Below, one piece after another: positions 36,159-45,305 of a DNA stretch of 64,000 nt. Location of the stretch: NCBI GenBank assembly GCA_900129675.1, contig FSRD01000001.1, positions 1,105,501 to 1,169,500 on the forward strand. The letters run 5' to 3'. The notes under the pieces are model-generated. The model worked only from the letters and a program-made list of their open reading frames with translations, made no database searches and was not told the DNA's origin. This stretch comes from Bradyrhizobium erythrophlei (GTDB lineage: Bacteria; Pseudomonadota; Alphaproteobacteria; Rhizobiales; Xanthobacteraceae). Numbering within the stretch: the stretch's first letter is position 1; every line of letters starts with the position of its first letter. The position numbers were made by a program, and so were the translations under genes.

Positions 36159-38390
36159 TCACGCATCGATCGCATCCTTGATGCGTTTTCGCGTCAGCGG
36201 CAGGTCTCGCAGCCTTTTTCCCGTGACATTGGCGATGGCGTTGGCGATTGATGCCGCCGCCGGTCCCTGCCCGGTCTCGCCGCTGCCGAGGAAGGGCTGG
36301 CCGGGCCGGTTGATGATGTGGACCTCGATACTGTCAGGCACGGCATTGAACCGCAGGATCGGATAGGTTTGCCAGTCGATGCTGGTGATCCGCGTCGCGT
36401 CGAAGGTCACGCTTTCATACAGCGTCCAGCTCATCGACTGCACGATCGCGCCTTCGATCTGGTTGATCAGGCCATCCGGATTGATCACCTGACCGCTATC
36501 GACGGCGGCCACCGCACGCACCAGCCGCGGACGGCCGGTTTCGCGGTTGACTTCGACCTCGGAGGCGATGGCGCAATAGGCCGCATGGTTCTTGTAGCGC
36601 GCAAAGGCAAAGCCATAGCCGCGATCGAGCGGCGGCGTCTGACCGGCCTTCCATCCAAACCCCTGCGCGGCCTTCTCGATCACGTCACGGCCACGCTGGT
36701 CGTCGAGATGTTTTAGCCTGAACTCGACCGGGTCGGCCCCGGCGAGCGCGGCGAGTTCGTCCATAAAGCTCTCGATCGAGAATACATTGTGGTAGGCGCC
36801 GAGCGCGCGCATCGCCGAAATCCGCAACGGCATCTCGGGAATGAAGTGATGCACCACGCGCGCATTCGGAAAATTGTAGAACGGGATCGCGTTGCGGTCG
36901 CCGCCGCCGTCCGGCAATGGGAGCGGCTTCGGCTCCGGCACCGCAAAGGGCTGCGCCATATGCTGCGCGGCGAGCATCGAGCCGGCGCCGCCGGGCCGCA
37001 TCGAATGCGTGTTGCTGAACACTTCGAAATTCCAGTCCGCGATCTTGCCGTTGCCGTCGAGCGAGGCCTTCAATTTCGTCACCATCGCCGGGCCATAGGG
37101 TTCCCAGCCATGCTCCTGCTCGCGCATCCATTGCACGCGAACGGGCCTGCCGGGCAGCGCAAGCGCGATCAGCGCCGCATCCGCCGCGGCGTCATCGGCG
37201 CCGTTGTGTCCGTAACAGCCTGAGCCCTCGACGTGGATCAGGCGGACGCTGGCCGGCGGCATGCGCAGCATTTCCGCAATGCCCTGGCGATCGGGGAAAA
37301 CGCCCTGGGTATGCGTCCACACCGTCATCGCACCATCCGTGAAGTGCGCGACCGCGCAGGACGGCCCGATCGATCCATGTGACTGATAGGGCCGCGTGTA
37401 GGTGGCCTCGATCGTCTTCTGGCCGGTGACGGCGGGATTGCTGTGCTCGAAGATGGTGAAATCCTGCGAACGCAGGCTGGTCAGGACCTTGAGCAGATCG
37501 TCCTGCTTCGGCAGGCTTGCCGTCTCCTTCCATTTCGCCGCGGCCGAGAGCGCGTTCATCGCCTTGATCGACTGGAATTCCTTTTCGGCAACGACCGCGA
37601 GGAAATTGCCGTCGCGCACGATTTTGATGACGCCGGGCAATTTTTCGATCGCCGCCGTATCACACTCCGTCAGTTGCGCGCCATAGCTCGGCGGCCGAAC
37701 GATGCGGGCATGCACCATGCCCGGCAGCCGCATGTCCTGGACATAGGCCGCGCCACCGGTGACCTTTGCCGGGATATCGACGCGCGGTATGGATTGGCCC
37801 ATCACCTTGAACGTCGCAGAATCCTTCAGCTTCGATTTCGGCTGCGCCTGCACATGCAGCATGTCGGCGGCGACCAGATCGCCATAGGTGAGACGCTTGC
37901 CATTCGCAGAGATCACCGCGCCGTTCTCGGTCCGCAGCCCTTCGGCCGGTTGGCCCAGCCGCCTGGCGGCCTCCGCAACCAGAAGCTCGCGCACCTGCGC
38001 GGCGGCATTCTGGATCGCGGCGCCGCTGTCCTTCATGGAGTTGCTGCCGGCAGTGTAGCCTTCGTTGGCGGTGAGGCGCGTGTCGGCCGTAACGAGCTTC
38101 AGGGTTTCGAAGGCAACGTCGAGTTCTTCGGCGGCGATCTGCTGCAATGCCGTCTTGAGACCCTGGCCAAGCTCGGCCTTGCCGGTGAATACCGTGATGC
38201 CGCCGTCGGCGTCGATCCGGATCCAGGAATCCAGATAGGGCGTCGTTGCAAGACTGCCGGGAGGCTTTGGCGCCGGCGCAGCGCCCGGCGCCTGATCCTG
38301 CGCAAAGGCGCTCGTGAGCGAGAAGCTGAAGATCAGCGCGCCGCCGCCCGCGAGCACGCGGCGGCGATCGAGAATCACGGGGGCATTCAT
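36159..38390 (-). CDS. Molybdenum hydroxylase large subunit (IorB-like), exported
   Basis: A 743-residue molybdopterin-binding subunit of the xanthine dehydrogenase/isoquinoline 1-oxidoreductase family. A Tat signal (LDRRRVLAGGGALIFSFSL) shows periplasmic location. GKAELGQGLKTAL and the catalytic Glu in GSGETGQGP near the end are present. It oxidises an aldehyde or N-heterocycle with water as oxygen donor, electrons passing to the 2Fe-2S subunit and then to the tri-heme cytochrome. Start at 38390 (GGGAGGAG before) overlaps the previous gene by four bases. Confidence 0.9.
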   Translation of the reverse strand: MNAPVILDRRRVLAGGGALIFSFSLTSAFAQDQAPGAAPAPKPPGSLATTPYLDSWIRIDADGGITVFTGKAELGQGLKTALQQIAAEELDVAFETLKLVTADTRLTANEGYTAGSNSMKDSGAAIQNAAAQVRELLVAEAARRLGQPAEGLRTENGAVISANGKRLTYGDLVAADMLHVQAQPKSKLKDSATFKVMGQSIPRVDIPAKVTGGAAYVQDMRLPGMVHARIVRPPSYGAQLTECDTAAIEKLPGVIKIVRDGNFLAVVAEKEFQSIKAMNALSAAAKWKETASLPKQDDLLKVLTSLRSQDFTIFEHSNPAVTGQKTIEATYTRPYQSHGSIGPSCAVAHFTDGAMTVWTHTQGVFPDRQGIAEMLRMPPASVRLIHVEGSGCYGHNGADDAAADAALIALALPGRPVRVQWMREQEHGWEPYGPAMVTKLKASLDGNGKIADWNFEVFSNTHSMRPGGAGSMLAAQHMAQPFAVPEPKPLPLPDGGGDRNAIPFYNFPNARVVHHFIPEMPLRISAMRALGAYHNVFSIESFMDELAALAGADPVEFRLKHLDDQRGRDVIEKAAQGFGWKAGQTPPLDRGYGFAFARYKNHAAYCAIASEVEVNRETGRPRLVRAVAAVDSGQVINPDGLINQIEGAIVQSMSWTLYESVTFDATRITSIDWQTYPILRFNAVPDSIEVHIINRPGQPFLGSGETGQGPAAASIANAIANVTGKRLRDLPLTRKRIKDAIDA

Positions 38391-38881
38391 GGCGCGCTCC
38401 TCCCGGTTGAAGCAGCATCCGCCGTGTCCATCAGCCTGGCGGCGCGATGCACAGCGCGCAGGATGCGCATATGGGTGCCGCACCGGCACAGATGCGGCTC
38501 GAGCTCGGCGCGGATCTGCTCATCGGTCGGCTTGGAATTCCGCTGCAGCAGCGCCTGCGCCCGCATCATCATGCCGGCGATGCAGTAGCCGCATTGCGCC
38601 GCCTGCTCTTCCATGAAGGCGCGCTGAATCGGCGCCGGCGCGCCAATGGTCCCGAGCCCCTCCAACGTCGTCACCTGCTTGCCTTCCAATAGAACCAGCG
38701 GCGTCACGCAGGAGAGCACGGCCTTGCCGTCCACGATCACCGTGCAGGCGCCGCACTGGCCAAGCCCGCAGCCGAATTTGGCGGCATTGAGCTTGATGTC
38801 GTCGCGCAGCACATAGAGCAGCGGCGTATCCGGATCCGCGTCGACCTGATGATCGTGGCCGTTGACCTTCAATGTCATCAT
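38387..38881 (-). CDS. 2Fe-2S subunit of molybdenum hydroxylase (IorA-like)
   Basis: A 164-residue two-cluster subunit. The plant-ferredoxin-type cluster is CGLGQCGACTVIVDG with a later Cys (VLSC), and the second cluster CGYCIAGMMM...CRCGTH. It passes electrons from the molybdenum centre. ATGA overlaps on both ends, with the cytochrome gene before and the large subunit after, show a tightly coupled operon. Confidence 0.93.
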   Translation of the reverse strand: MMTLKVNGHDHQVDADPDTPLLYVLRDDIKLNAAKFGCGLGQCGACTVIVDGKAVLSCVTPLVLLEGKQVTTLEGLGTIGAPAPIQRAFMEEQAAQCGYCIAGMMMRAQALLQRNSKPTDEQIRAELEPHLCRCGTHMRILRAVHRAARLMDTADAASTGRSAP

Positions 38882-40242
38882 GGCTTGTCTCGCTGCGTGG
38901 GATCGGCGGGCGCGCTACGCGGTCCTGCCGAGGTCTGGAGAAGGACGGTTTCGGTGCGGCGCGCGTCGGCAATGGTCTTTTCAACGCCGGTCCATGCCGG
39001 TTGGTTGCTGAACCGCGCCCGCAGATAGTTCAGCAAGCCCGCCATCTGCGTATCGTTCATGCTGGCGGCAAAGCCCGGCATGATCGGACTACGTTCGCCC
39101 TCCACGGCGCGAACGCCCGACAGCAGGATATTGACGAGATTGCGCGGATCGGGGCCGGAGATCGCGGTCGAGAGCCCCAGATTGACCCCGCCATAGGGCA
39201 GCGGCCTTCCGGTCTCATGGCAGGAGGCGCAGGCCGCGGCATAGATCGATGCCCCGGCGGGGTTGGCTTGCGTAGCCTGCGCGGGAGGTGATTTGGCTTG
39301 CGCCAGCGCGGCCTCGCCCTGGCGCTTGCGATCCGGCGTCGGCGCACCGGAAATCTCGGCCATGTAGACCGCGATGGCGCGGACATCGCTGTCCGCGACC
39401 TGCGACAGGTTGGCGACAACCTCCGCCATCGGGCCGCGCGCAGTGCCGTGATCGGGATGCCAGCCGTTACGCAAATAGGCATAGAGGGCGTCGGCGTCCC
39501 ACGGCACCGGCGAACGGGATTTGTCGTTGATCGCGTAGGCGTGCCAATTATCGACGTCGCCGCCTGCAAATTGCGCGCTCACGCGTTCCGCGCCCAACGC
39601 ATTGCGCGGCGTGTGGCAGGCGCCGCAATGCGCCAATCCCGCGACGAGGTACGCGCCGCGATTCCATTCGGCGCTCTTCGTGCTGTCGGGCTGATAGGCG
39701 TCGCGACGCAGAAACAGCAATTTCCAGCCGGCAATGACCGGCCGCTGGTCGAGCGGGAAGGAAAGCTGGTTCGCGCGCGCCGGCGCATGCACCGGTTGCC
39801 GCGTCATCAGGAAGGCGTAGATCGCCCGGTCATCCTCGTCGGAGACATTGGTGAAATGATCATAGGGGAATGTTGGGTAGAGATGCTGGCCTTCGCGATT
39901 GACGCCGGACCGCATGGCGCGGCGGAAGGCTGCTTCCGACCATCGCCCGATCCCGGTCTCGGCATCCGGCGTGATGTTGGAAGAGAAGATAGTGCCGAAC
40001 GGCGTCGGCACCGGCAGCCCGCCGGCGAAATTCCTGGCCCCACGGACCGTGTGGCAATCGCTGCAATTGCCGATCGCGGCCAGGTCGCGGCCCCGCTTCA
40101 CGAGGGCCGCGTCGAACGCCTGTGGCGCCGGTGGATCGATCGCCGCAATTGCCGGCTGCCAGGCAATCGCAAACGCCGCCACCACACCGGCGACCAGCGC
40201 GATCACGATGACGCTTGCGATGATCCGCGACGGCCCCGTCAT
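38878..40242 (-). CDS. Tri-heme cytochrome c subunit
   Basis: A 454-residue membrane-anchored cytochrome with an N-terminal hydrophobic anchor (IIASVIVIALVAGVVAAFAI) and three heme motifs: CSDCH, CGACH and CASCH. This is the electron-acceptor subunit of IorAB-type or acetic-acid-bacterium aldehyde dehydrogenases, passing electrons to the respiratory chain. It is the first gene of the operon and overlaps the 2Fe-2S gene by four bases. ATG 40242 follows GGGAGCGC and the anchor; the longer frame upstream is unrelated. Confidence 0.91.
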   Translation of the reverse strand: MTGPSRIIASVIVIALVAGVVAAFAIAWQPAIAAIDPPAPQAFDAALVKRGRDLAAIGNCSDCHTVRGARNFAGGLPVPTPFGTIFSSNITPDAETGIGRWSEAAFRRAMRSGVNREGQHLYPTFPYDHFTNVSDEDDRAIYAFLMTRQPVHAPARANQLSFPLDQRPVIAGWKLLFLRRDAYQPDSTKSAEWNRGAYLVAGLAHCGACHTPRNALGAERVSAQFAGGDVDNWHAYAINDKSRSPVPWDADALYAYLRNGWHPDHGTARGPMAEVVANLSQVADSDVRAIAVYMAEISGAPTPDRKRQGEAALAQAKSPPAQATQANPAGASIYAAACASCHETGRPLPYGGVNLGLSTAISGPDPRNLVNILLSGVRAVEGERSPIMPGFAASMNDTQMAGLLNYLRARFSNQPAWTGVEKTIADARRTETVLLQTSAGPRSAPADPTQRDKP

Positions 40243-40492
40243 GCGCTCCCGCTGCTCCTTGTTTGTCGTTGGGCGATGCTTTAACACAAATCTCCCACCG
40301 TCGTTCGCCTGCAAGACGCAGATCACCCGCTGTTGACGTTCAGCGCCGTTGCGGCGCACAAAATATCCGCCGGCGCATTCCAGTCGTCCTGCAACCCAAT
40401 CATCCGGCAACCGGCTTGCCGGGATGACCCAAAAGCAGCATGCTCGCCTCCAAAATAACGACGCCCGAAGTTTGCACGGCAGGGAGGCGATC

Positions 40493-41218
40493 TTGACAGG
40501 CCAGGAATTCGACCGGCGCGGCTTTCTCAAAAGCGCCGTCGTCGTTGGCGCCGCTGCCGCAAGTGCAGCCACCATTGCCAGCCCTGAAGTCGCGCAAGCC
40601 GAGGCACCGGCCGCAGCAACCCCCAGCGCTGGTCCGGACGCTGCCGATTATGCCTTCTTCAATCTCGATGAGGCCGCCTTCATCGAGGCGCTGGTCGATC
40701 ACATGATCCCGGCCGACGAGGTCAGCCCGAAGGGCACCGATCTCGGCGTCAACGTCTATATCGATCGCGCGCTCGCGGGCAGTTGGGGCAAGGGCGATCG
40801 CCTCTATATGCAGGGGCCCTGGAAGCAGGGCGCGCCGAGCCAGGGCTATCAGCTACCGCTGACGCCGGCGCAGCTCTATCGCGCCGGGATCGCTGCGACC
40901 AACGCGCATTGCCTCAAGGCGTATGGCAAGACGTTCGACCGGATCGAGGGAGCACAGCGCGAGGAAGTGTTGATAAGTTTGTCCACCGGCAAGATCAGCT
41001 TCGACAACGGCCTGCCGGTGCGGGTGTTCTGGACCACGCTGTATCAGACCGTGATCGAGGGCATGTTTTCTGATCCGATCTATGGCGGCAACCGCAACAA
41101 GGCGGGATGGGCGATCATCGGCTTTCCCGGAATCATCGCGGTGCACCGCGATCATGTCGAGCAGTATCGCGGCAAGCCCTTCCCGACCAAGCCGCTCGGC
41201 ATCTCGGACATGAGTTGA
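40493..41218 (+). CDS. Gluconate 2-dehydrogenase subunit 3-like protein, Tat-exported
   Basis: A 241-residue small subunit of a flavoprotein dehydrogenase. The Tat motif FDRRGFLKSAVVVGAAAAS exports the folded complex; the rest contains the family's ALVDHMIPADEVSP and AIIGFPGI blocks. Start is a TTG at 40493 with GGAGGCGATC before; ATGs upstream lack a ribosome site. Genes for the FAD subunit and cytochrome follow with 8-base spacing and a 4-base overlap, respectively, an operon divergent from the molybdenum hydroxylase. Confidence 0.87.
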   Translation: MTGQEFDRRGFLKSAVVVGAAAASAATIASPEVAQAEAPAAATPSAGPDAADYAFFNLDEAAFIEALVDHMIPADEVSPKGTDLGVNVYIDRALAGSWGKGDRLYMQGPWKQGAPSQGYQLPLTPAQLYRAGIAATNAHCLKAYGKTFDRIEGAQREEVLISLSTGKISFDNGLPVRVFWTTLYQTVIEGMFSDPIYGGNRNKAGWAIIGFPGIIAVHRDHVEQYRGKPFPTKPLGISDMS

Positions 41219-41226
41219 GGGGCGCC

Positions 41227-43002
41227 ATGACCACCAAACTCAGAGAGGTCGATGTCGTCATTGTTGGGCTCGGCTGGACCGGCGGGATTCTTTCCAAGGA
41301 ACTCGCTGAAGCCGGCCTGAAAGTCGTAGCCCTTGAGCGCGGCGCGCCGCGTTCGAGCGAGAGCGACTATTCGTTGCCCAATATCCGCGACGAGCTGCGT
41401 TATGTCGTGCGACACGATCTGATGCAGAACACCGCGCGCGACACCATCACCGTGCGCAACAATCCGCAGCAGGAGGCGCTGCCGATGCGCCGGCTCGGGT
41501 CGTTCCTGCCCGGTGAAGTCGTCGGCGGTTCCGGCGTGCACTGGAGCGGCCACACCTGGCGCTGGACCGACATGGAATTCAAGATCCGCTCCAATTATGA
41601 GGAGCGCTATGGCAAGAAGTTCATCCCGGACGACATGACGATCCAGGACTGGGGCATCAGCTACGCCGAGCTCGAGCCCTATTACGACAAGTTCGAATAT
41701 ACCGCGGCGGTCTCCGGCAAGGCCGGCAATATCGGTGGCCGGATCCAGGCCGGCGGCAATCCGTTCGAGGCGCCGCGCACTCGCGACTATCCGTTGCCGC
41801 CGCTGACGCCGATTCTGGCGAGTGAAATGTTCACCGATGCAGCGCGCAATGCCGGCTATCATCCGTTCCCGCGGCCGTCGGCGAACGCCTCGCAGCCCTA
41901 TACCAACCCGGACGGCGCGAAATTCGGCGGTTGCCAATATTGCGGCTATTGCCAGCGCTTTGGCTGCGAAGCCAACGCCAAGGGCAGCCCGCATATGACG
42001 GTGATTCCGATCGCGATGCGCAATCCGAATTTTGAGCTTCGCACGCATTCCTGGGTCACAAAAGTGCTGAAGGATTCCGACGGCAAGCGTGTCACCGGCG
42101 TTACCTACACCAACGTGCTCAACGGCGAGGAATTCGAGCAGCCGGCCAATATCGTGCTGCTATGCGCTTATGCCATCAACAATGTGCATTTGATGCTGCT
42201 GTCGGGCCTGGGCCAGCCCTACGATCCGGTCGCGCAGACGGGCGTGATCGGCAAGAATTATTGCTACCAGACCGGCGCGGCCGCGACGCTGTTTTTCGAA
42301 GGCAAATATTTCAATCCCTTCATGAACGCCGGCGGCTCCAACGCCACCATCGATGACTTCAACACCAACTGGGCGTTCGACCGCGCCCCGCTCAATTTCG
42401 TCGGCGGCTACAACCTGTCCGGCGGTTTCAATACACCGCTGCCGATCGGCTATCGCCCGGTGCCATCGGGCACGCCACAATGGGGCAGCGACTGGAAGCG
42501 GGCGACGGCAAAATGGTACCAGACCGCGATGGTGATCAATGCCAGCGGCAGCGTGATGGCCAACCGCTATAATTGCTATGATCTCGACCCGACCTACCGC
42601 AATGCGTTCGGCCAGCCGCTGATGCGCATGACGTTCGACTACAGGGATAACGAGCACAAGATGGGCCGCCACGCCGCGCAAATCGTCAACGACATCGCAA
42701 AGTCGATGAATCCCACCAGACTCAATGCCGCATCGGCGCGTACCGATCCCTGGACCGTGGTGCCCTACCAAAGCACGCACAATACCGGTGGCACCATCAT
42801 GGGCACCAATCCGCGCGACAGCGCCGTCAATAGATATCTGCAGAGCTGGGATTGCCACAACCTGTTCGTGGTCGGCGCCAACGTGTTCCCGCACAACTCG
42901 TCGTACAATCCGACCGGGCCGGTCGGTGCGCTGGCCTATTGGACCGCGGACGCGATCAGGAATCGCTATGTGAAAAATCCGGGTCCGCTGGTGCAAGCAT
43001 GA
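41227..43002 (+). CDS. GMC-family FAD dehydrogenase, large subunit
   Basis: A 591-residue GMC oxidoreductase, the catalytic subunit of a membrane-bound sugar/alcohol dehydrogenase. The FAD dinucleotide fold is VVIVGLGWTGGILSKELAEA; later PGEVVGGSGVHWSGHTW and the C-terminal NLFVVGANVFPHNSSYNPTG (active-site His/Asn) are conserved. A cysteine-rich FGGCQYCGYCQRFGCE segment resembles the three-Cys cluster site of gluconate and related dehydrogenases. It has no signal of its own and is carried out by the Tat-signal small subunit. Substrate unknown. Confidence 0.9.
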   Translation: MTTKLREVDVVIVGLGWTGGILSKELAEAGLKVVALERGAPRSSESDYSLPNIRDELRYVVRHDLMQNTARDTITVRNNPQQEALPMRRLGSFLPGEVVGGSGVHWSGHTWRWTDMEFKIRSNYEERYGKKFIPDDMTIQDWGISYAELEPYYDKFEYTAAVSGKAGNIGGRIQAGGNPFEAPRTRDYPLPPLTPILASEMFTDAARNAGYHPFPRPSANASQPYTNPDGAKFGGCQYCGYCQRFGCEANAKGSPHMTVIPIAMRNPNFELRTHSWVTKVLKDSDGKRVTGVTYTNVLNGEEFEQPANIVLLCAYAINNVHLMLLSGLGQPYDPVAQTGVIGKNYCYQTGAAATLFFEGKYFNPFMNAGGSNATIDDFNTNWAFDRAPLNFVGGYNLSGGFNTPLPIGYRPVPSGTPQWGSDWKRATAKWYQTAMVINASGSVMANRYNCYDLDPTYRNAFGQPLMRMTFDYRDNEHKMGRHAAQIVNDIAKSMNPTRLNAASARTDPWTVVPYQSTHNTGGTIMGTNPRDSAVNRYLQSWDCHNLFVVGANVFPHNSSYNPTGPVGALAYWTADAIRNRYVKNPGPLVQA

Positions 43003-43376
43003 AGGTCACTTCACGGGTAACGGCGGCGTTGTTGATTACGCTGCTCGCGGCCGGCGCAGCCCGCGCCGACGGCGATGCCGCGCGCGGCGAGGCGAAATTT
43101 GGCGATTGCGCCGCCTGCCACAAATTGGAGGCCAGCGCCAACAATGTGGGACCGAGCCTGCACGGCATTTTTGCGCGCAAGGCCGGCGAGATCGCGGATT
43201 TCCGCTATTCGCCCGCGATGAAACGCAGCGGAATCAGTTGGACGCCGGAGACGCTCGACAAATTCATCAGCGATCCGCAAAGCTTGGTGCCTGCCAACCG
43301 CATGCCCTATGCCGGCATGGCCAGCGCCGCCGACCGCGCCGACCTGATCGCTTACCTGCAGAACGCGACCAAGTAG
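42999..43376 (+). CDS. Periplasmic cytochrome c, class I
   Basis: A 125-residue monoheme cytochrome c with signal peptide (KVTSRVTAALLITLLAAGAARA), heme motif CAACH and a distal Met in NRMPYAGM. It overlaps the GMC gene by four bases (ATGA) and is therefore the electron acceptor of that dehydrogenase. Confidence 0.92.
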   Translation: MKVTSRVTAALLITLLAAGAARADGDAARGEAKFGDCAACHKLEASANNVGPSLHGIFARKAGEIADFRYSPAMKRSGISWTPETLDKFISDPQSLVPANRMPYAGMASAADRADLIAYLQNATK

Positions 43377-43380
43377 CGCG

Positions 43381-45051
43381 CTATTCCAGCGGCTCGACCT
43401 TGACGATCGACGCACCATGATTGCTGCCGGCCCAGAACGTGACCGGCGTGGTGGAATTGTCGACGTAGACCCGCCTGATATTGGTGTTGCGCGGCAACAG
43501 ATAGTTGATCGCTTCGCCGGTCCTGGTGTTGAGCCGCGTGACCTGATCGCTCAGCATCGAGCCGGTCCAGGCCTCTTCGTTCTTGTCGGTGATGACGTCA
43601 TAGGGCGACGACCAGCGCGGCGCGACCGGCCACTCTCTGAATTGTCCGGTCTTGGTGTCGAGCATGCCGATGCGGTCGCCGCGATATTCGCCGAACCACA
43701 GCCGGTCCTGCGCATCCATGGTGCCACGGCGCGGCGCCGAATTCGGCGTCGGGATATCGTACAGCTTGACCTCACCGGTTTTGGCGTCGATCCGTCCGAT
43801 ATGGCGCTGGCGGAAGTCGGTGAAGAACACGTTGTTTTTGGAGTCCGGAATCACGTCGTAGATATTGTGCGGGCCCGGCACGCCCTTGAACGGCTCCCAA
43901 GTCTCGAATTTTCCGGTCGCGATGTCGAGCCGGTGAACGCCGGCAAAGCCGTTGTTCTGGGTCCAGACCTTGCCGTCGACGCCGGAGCTTTGCGGGCTGA
44001 CCATGTTGATTTGGGCCGCGTCGATATTTTCATCGCCCTGCAGCGGCCAGAATTTGAACGCCTCGGCTTTACGATCGAACTTCACGATGGTCGCCTGGTA
44101 CATATTGCCGAGCCACAGATTGCCGTCGCGGTCGCTGCGCAGGCCAAGCAGGCCGGTCGGGAAGCCCGGCTTGTGCTCCGGAATCGGAAACTCCGTGACC
44201 TTGCCGGTCTTGGGATCGAGCCTGCCCAGATTCTGCTCGCCAAAACTGGAGTACCAGACCATGCCGCTGCCATCGACGATCACGTCATGCGGCGAGATGG
44301 TCTCGCGCGGCAGATCGTATTCGGTATAGATGACGCGGGTGGCCGCGCCGGTCGGACGCGGCAGGGTCTTGAGTTCGAAACTCCATTGCGGATGCGAGCC
44401 GAGATTGATGCTGGCGAGGAACTCGGCCGCGCCCCTGTAGACCTGCACGCGCTGATCGCCGCGTTCCTCCATCAACCGCTCGGCGCGCCGCAATTGCGGG
44501 TGCTGCGGAATGCTCTGGTTCACATAGCCCTGCATGCGCGGCAGGATCATCGTCATGAAGTCATCGGCGCTGTATTTCGAGCGCAACGGGCGCTCCAGCG
44601 TGTGGCAGCCGACGCAATTGAGCAATTGCCCCTTCTGCGCATCGGTGCCCGGCATGCTCGCGAGCCATTCGGCGTTGGTCAGCTGCGAAGCGATATCCGC
44701 TGTCTTGTGCAGGGTGAGATCGGAAGTCGCGGTCCTGTCGGCGGCGACCTCGACCGGTGCCATGTTGTCGAGTTCGTAGCCGGCGGCGCGAATGCGCAGC
44801 GAATACTGGCCGGGCTCGAGCCTCGCCGCAGGGAAACTGTAGCGGCCGTCCTTGTCGCTGACGACCGTGACGGTGATGGTCGATCCGTTTCGTTTGGCGC
44901 TGACCAGAACGCCTTCCAGCGCGTCCTGCCCGGCCGTGACCTTGCCTGATAGCGCCGGCGAACTGGTCTGCGCCGGCAATTTGCCCGTTCCCGCCAGCCA
45001 CGAGAAAAGCACCAGAAAACTGACGCCCGTAATCAGCGAACGACGTGGCAT
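43381..45051 (-). CDS. Exported heme-motif/beta-propeller protein with regulatory-like domain
   Basis: A 556-residue exported protein with an unusual layout: signal peptide (MPRRSLITGVSFLVLFSWLAG); a carboxypeptidase-regulatory-like beta domain (SGKVTAGQDALEGVLVSAKR, about 35-115); a single heme-c site LLNCVGCHTLERP near residue 147; and a virginiamycin B lyase/SMP-30-like propeller from about residue 245 with repeated LGRLDPKTGKV-type blades. GGGGAGG precedes the ATG. It is convergent with the GMC operon's cytochrome and may be an electron-transfer or carbohydrate-binding partner of the dehydrogenases. Role uncertain. Confidence 0.75.
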   Translation of the reverse strand: MPRRSLITGVSFLVLFSWLAGTGKLPAQTSSPALSGKVTAGQDALEGVLVSAKRNGSTITVTVVSDKDGRYSFPAARLEPGQYSLRIRAAGYELDNMAPVEVAADRTATSDLTLHKTADIASQLTNAEWLASMPGTDAQKGQLLNCVGCHTLERPLRSKYSADDFMTMILPRMQGYVNQSIPQHPQLRRAERLMEERGDQRVQVYRGAAEFLASINLGSHPQWSFELKTLPRPTGAATRVIYTEYDLPRETISPHDVIVDGSGMVWYSSFGEQNLGRLDPKTGKVTEFPIPEHKPGFPTGLLGLRSDRDGNLWLGNMYQATIVKFDRKAEAFKFWPLQGDENIDAAQINMVSPQSSGVDGKVWTQNNGFAGVHRLDIATGKFETWEPFKGVPGPHNIYDVIPDSKNNVFFTDFRQRHIGRIDAKTGEVKLYDIPTPNSAPRRGTMDAQDRLWFGEYRGDRIGMLDTKTGQFREWPVAPRWSSPYDVITDKNEEAWTGSMLSDQVTRLNTRTGEAINYLLPRNTNIRRVYVDNSTTPVTFWAGSNHGASIVKVEPLE

Positions 45052-45305
45052 AGCCGCCTCCCCAAGGATTATTCTTGTTTTTCGAACGGTGGAGCGATTG
45101 TAGGAGCCTGAATCCCGACAAGCTAGGGGGTCGCAGACAGCAGCCGGAGCATATTTGCGGGAGCCGCGTTGGCCGTGAATATGTGGGACGGACCCGAATC
45201 AGAAACAGACCTGCTATCGTCTGGCCCACCATGATATCCCTTGATCCGGGGATACCGGCATCCAGGGCTGGCCCTCCAAGCACTTAATCGGACGACCAAA
45301 TTCGC

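Noticed and set aside
43417..44949. 510-residue plus-strand frame
   Set aside because: Antisense to the heme/propeller protein; no recognisable domain.
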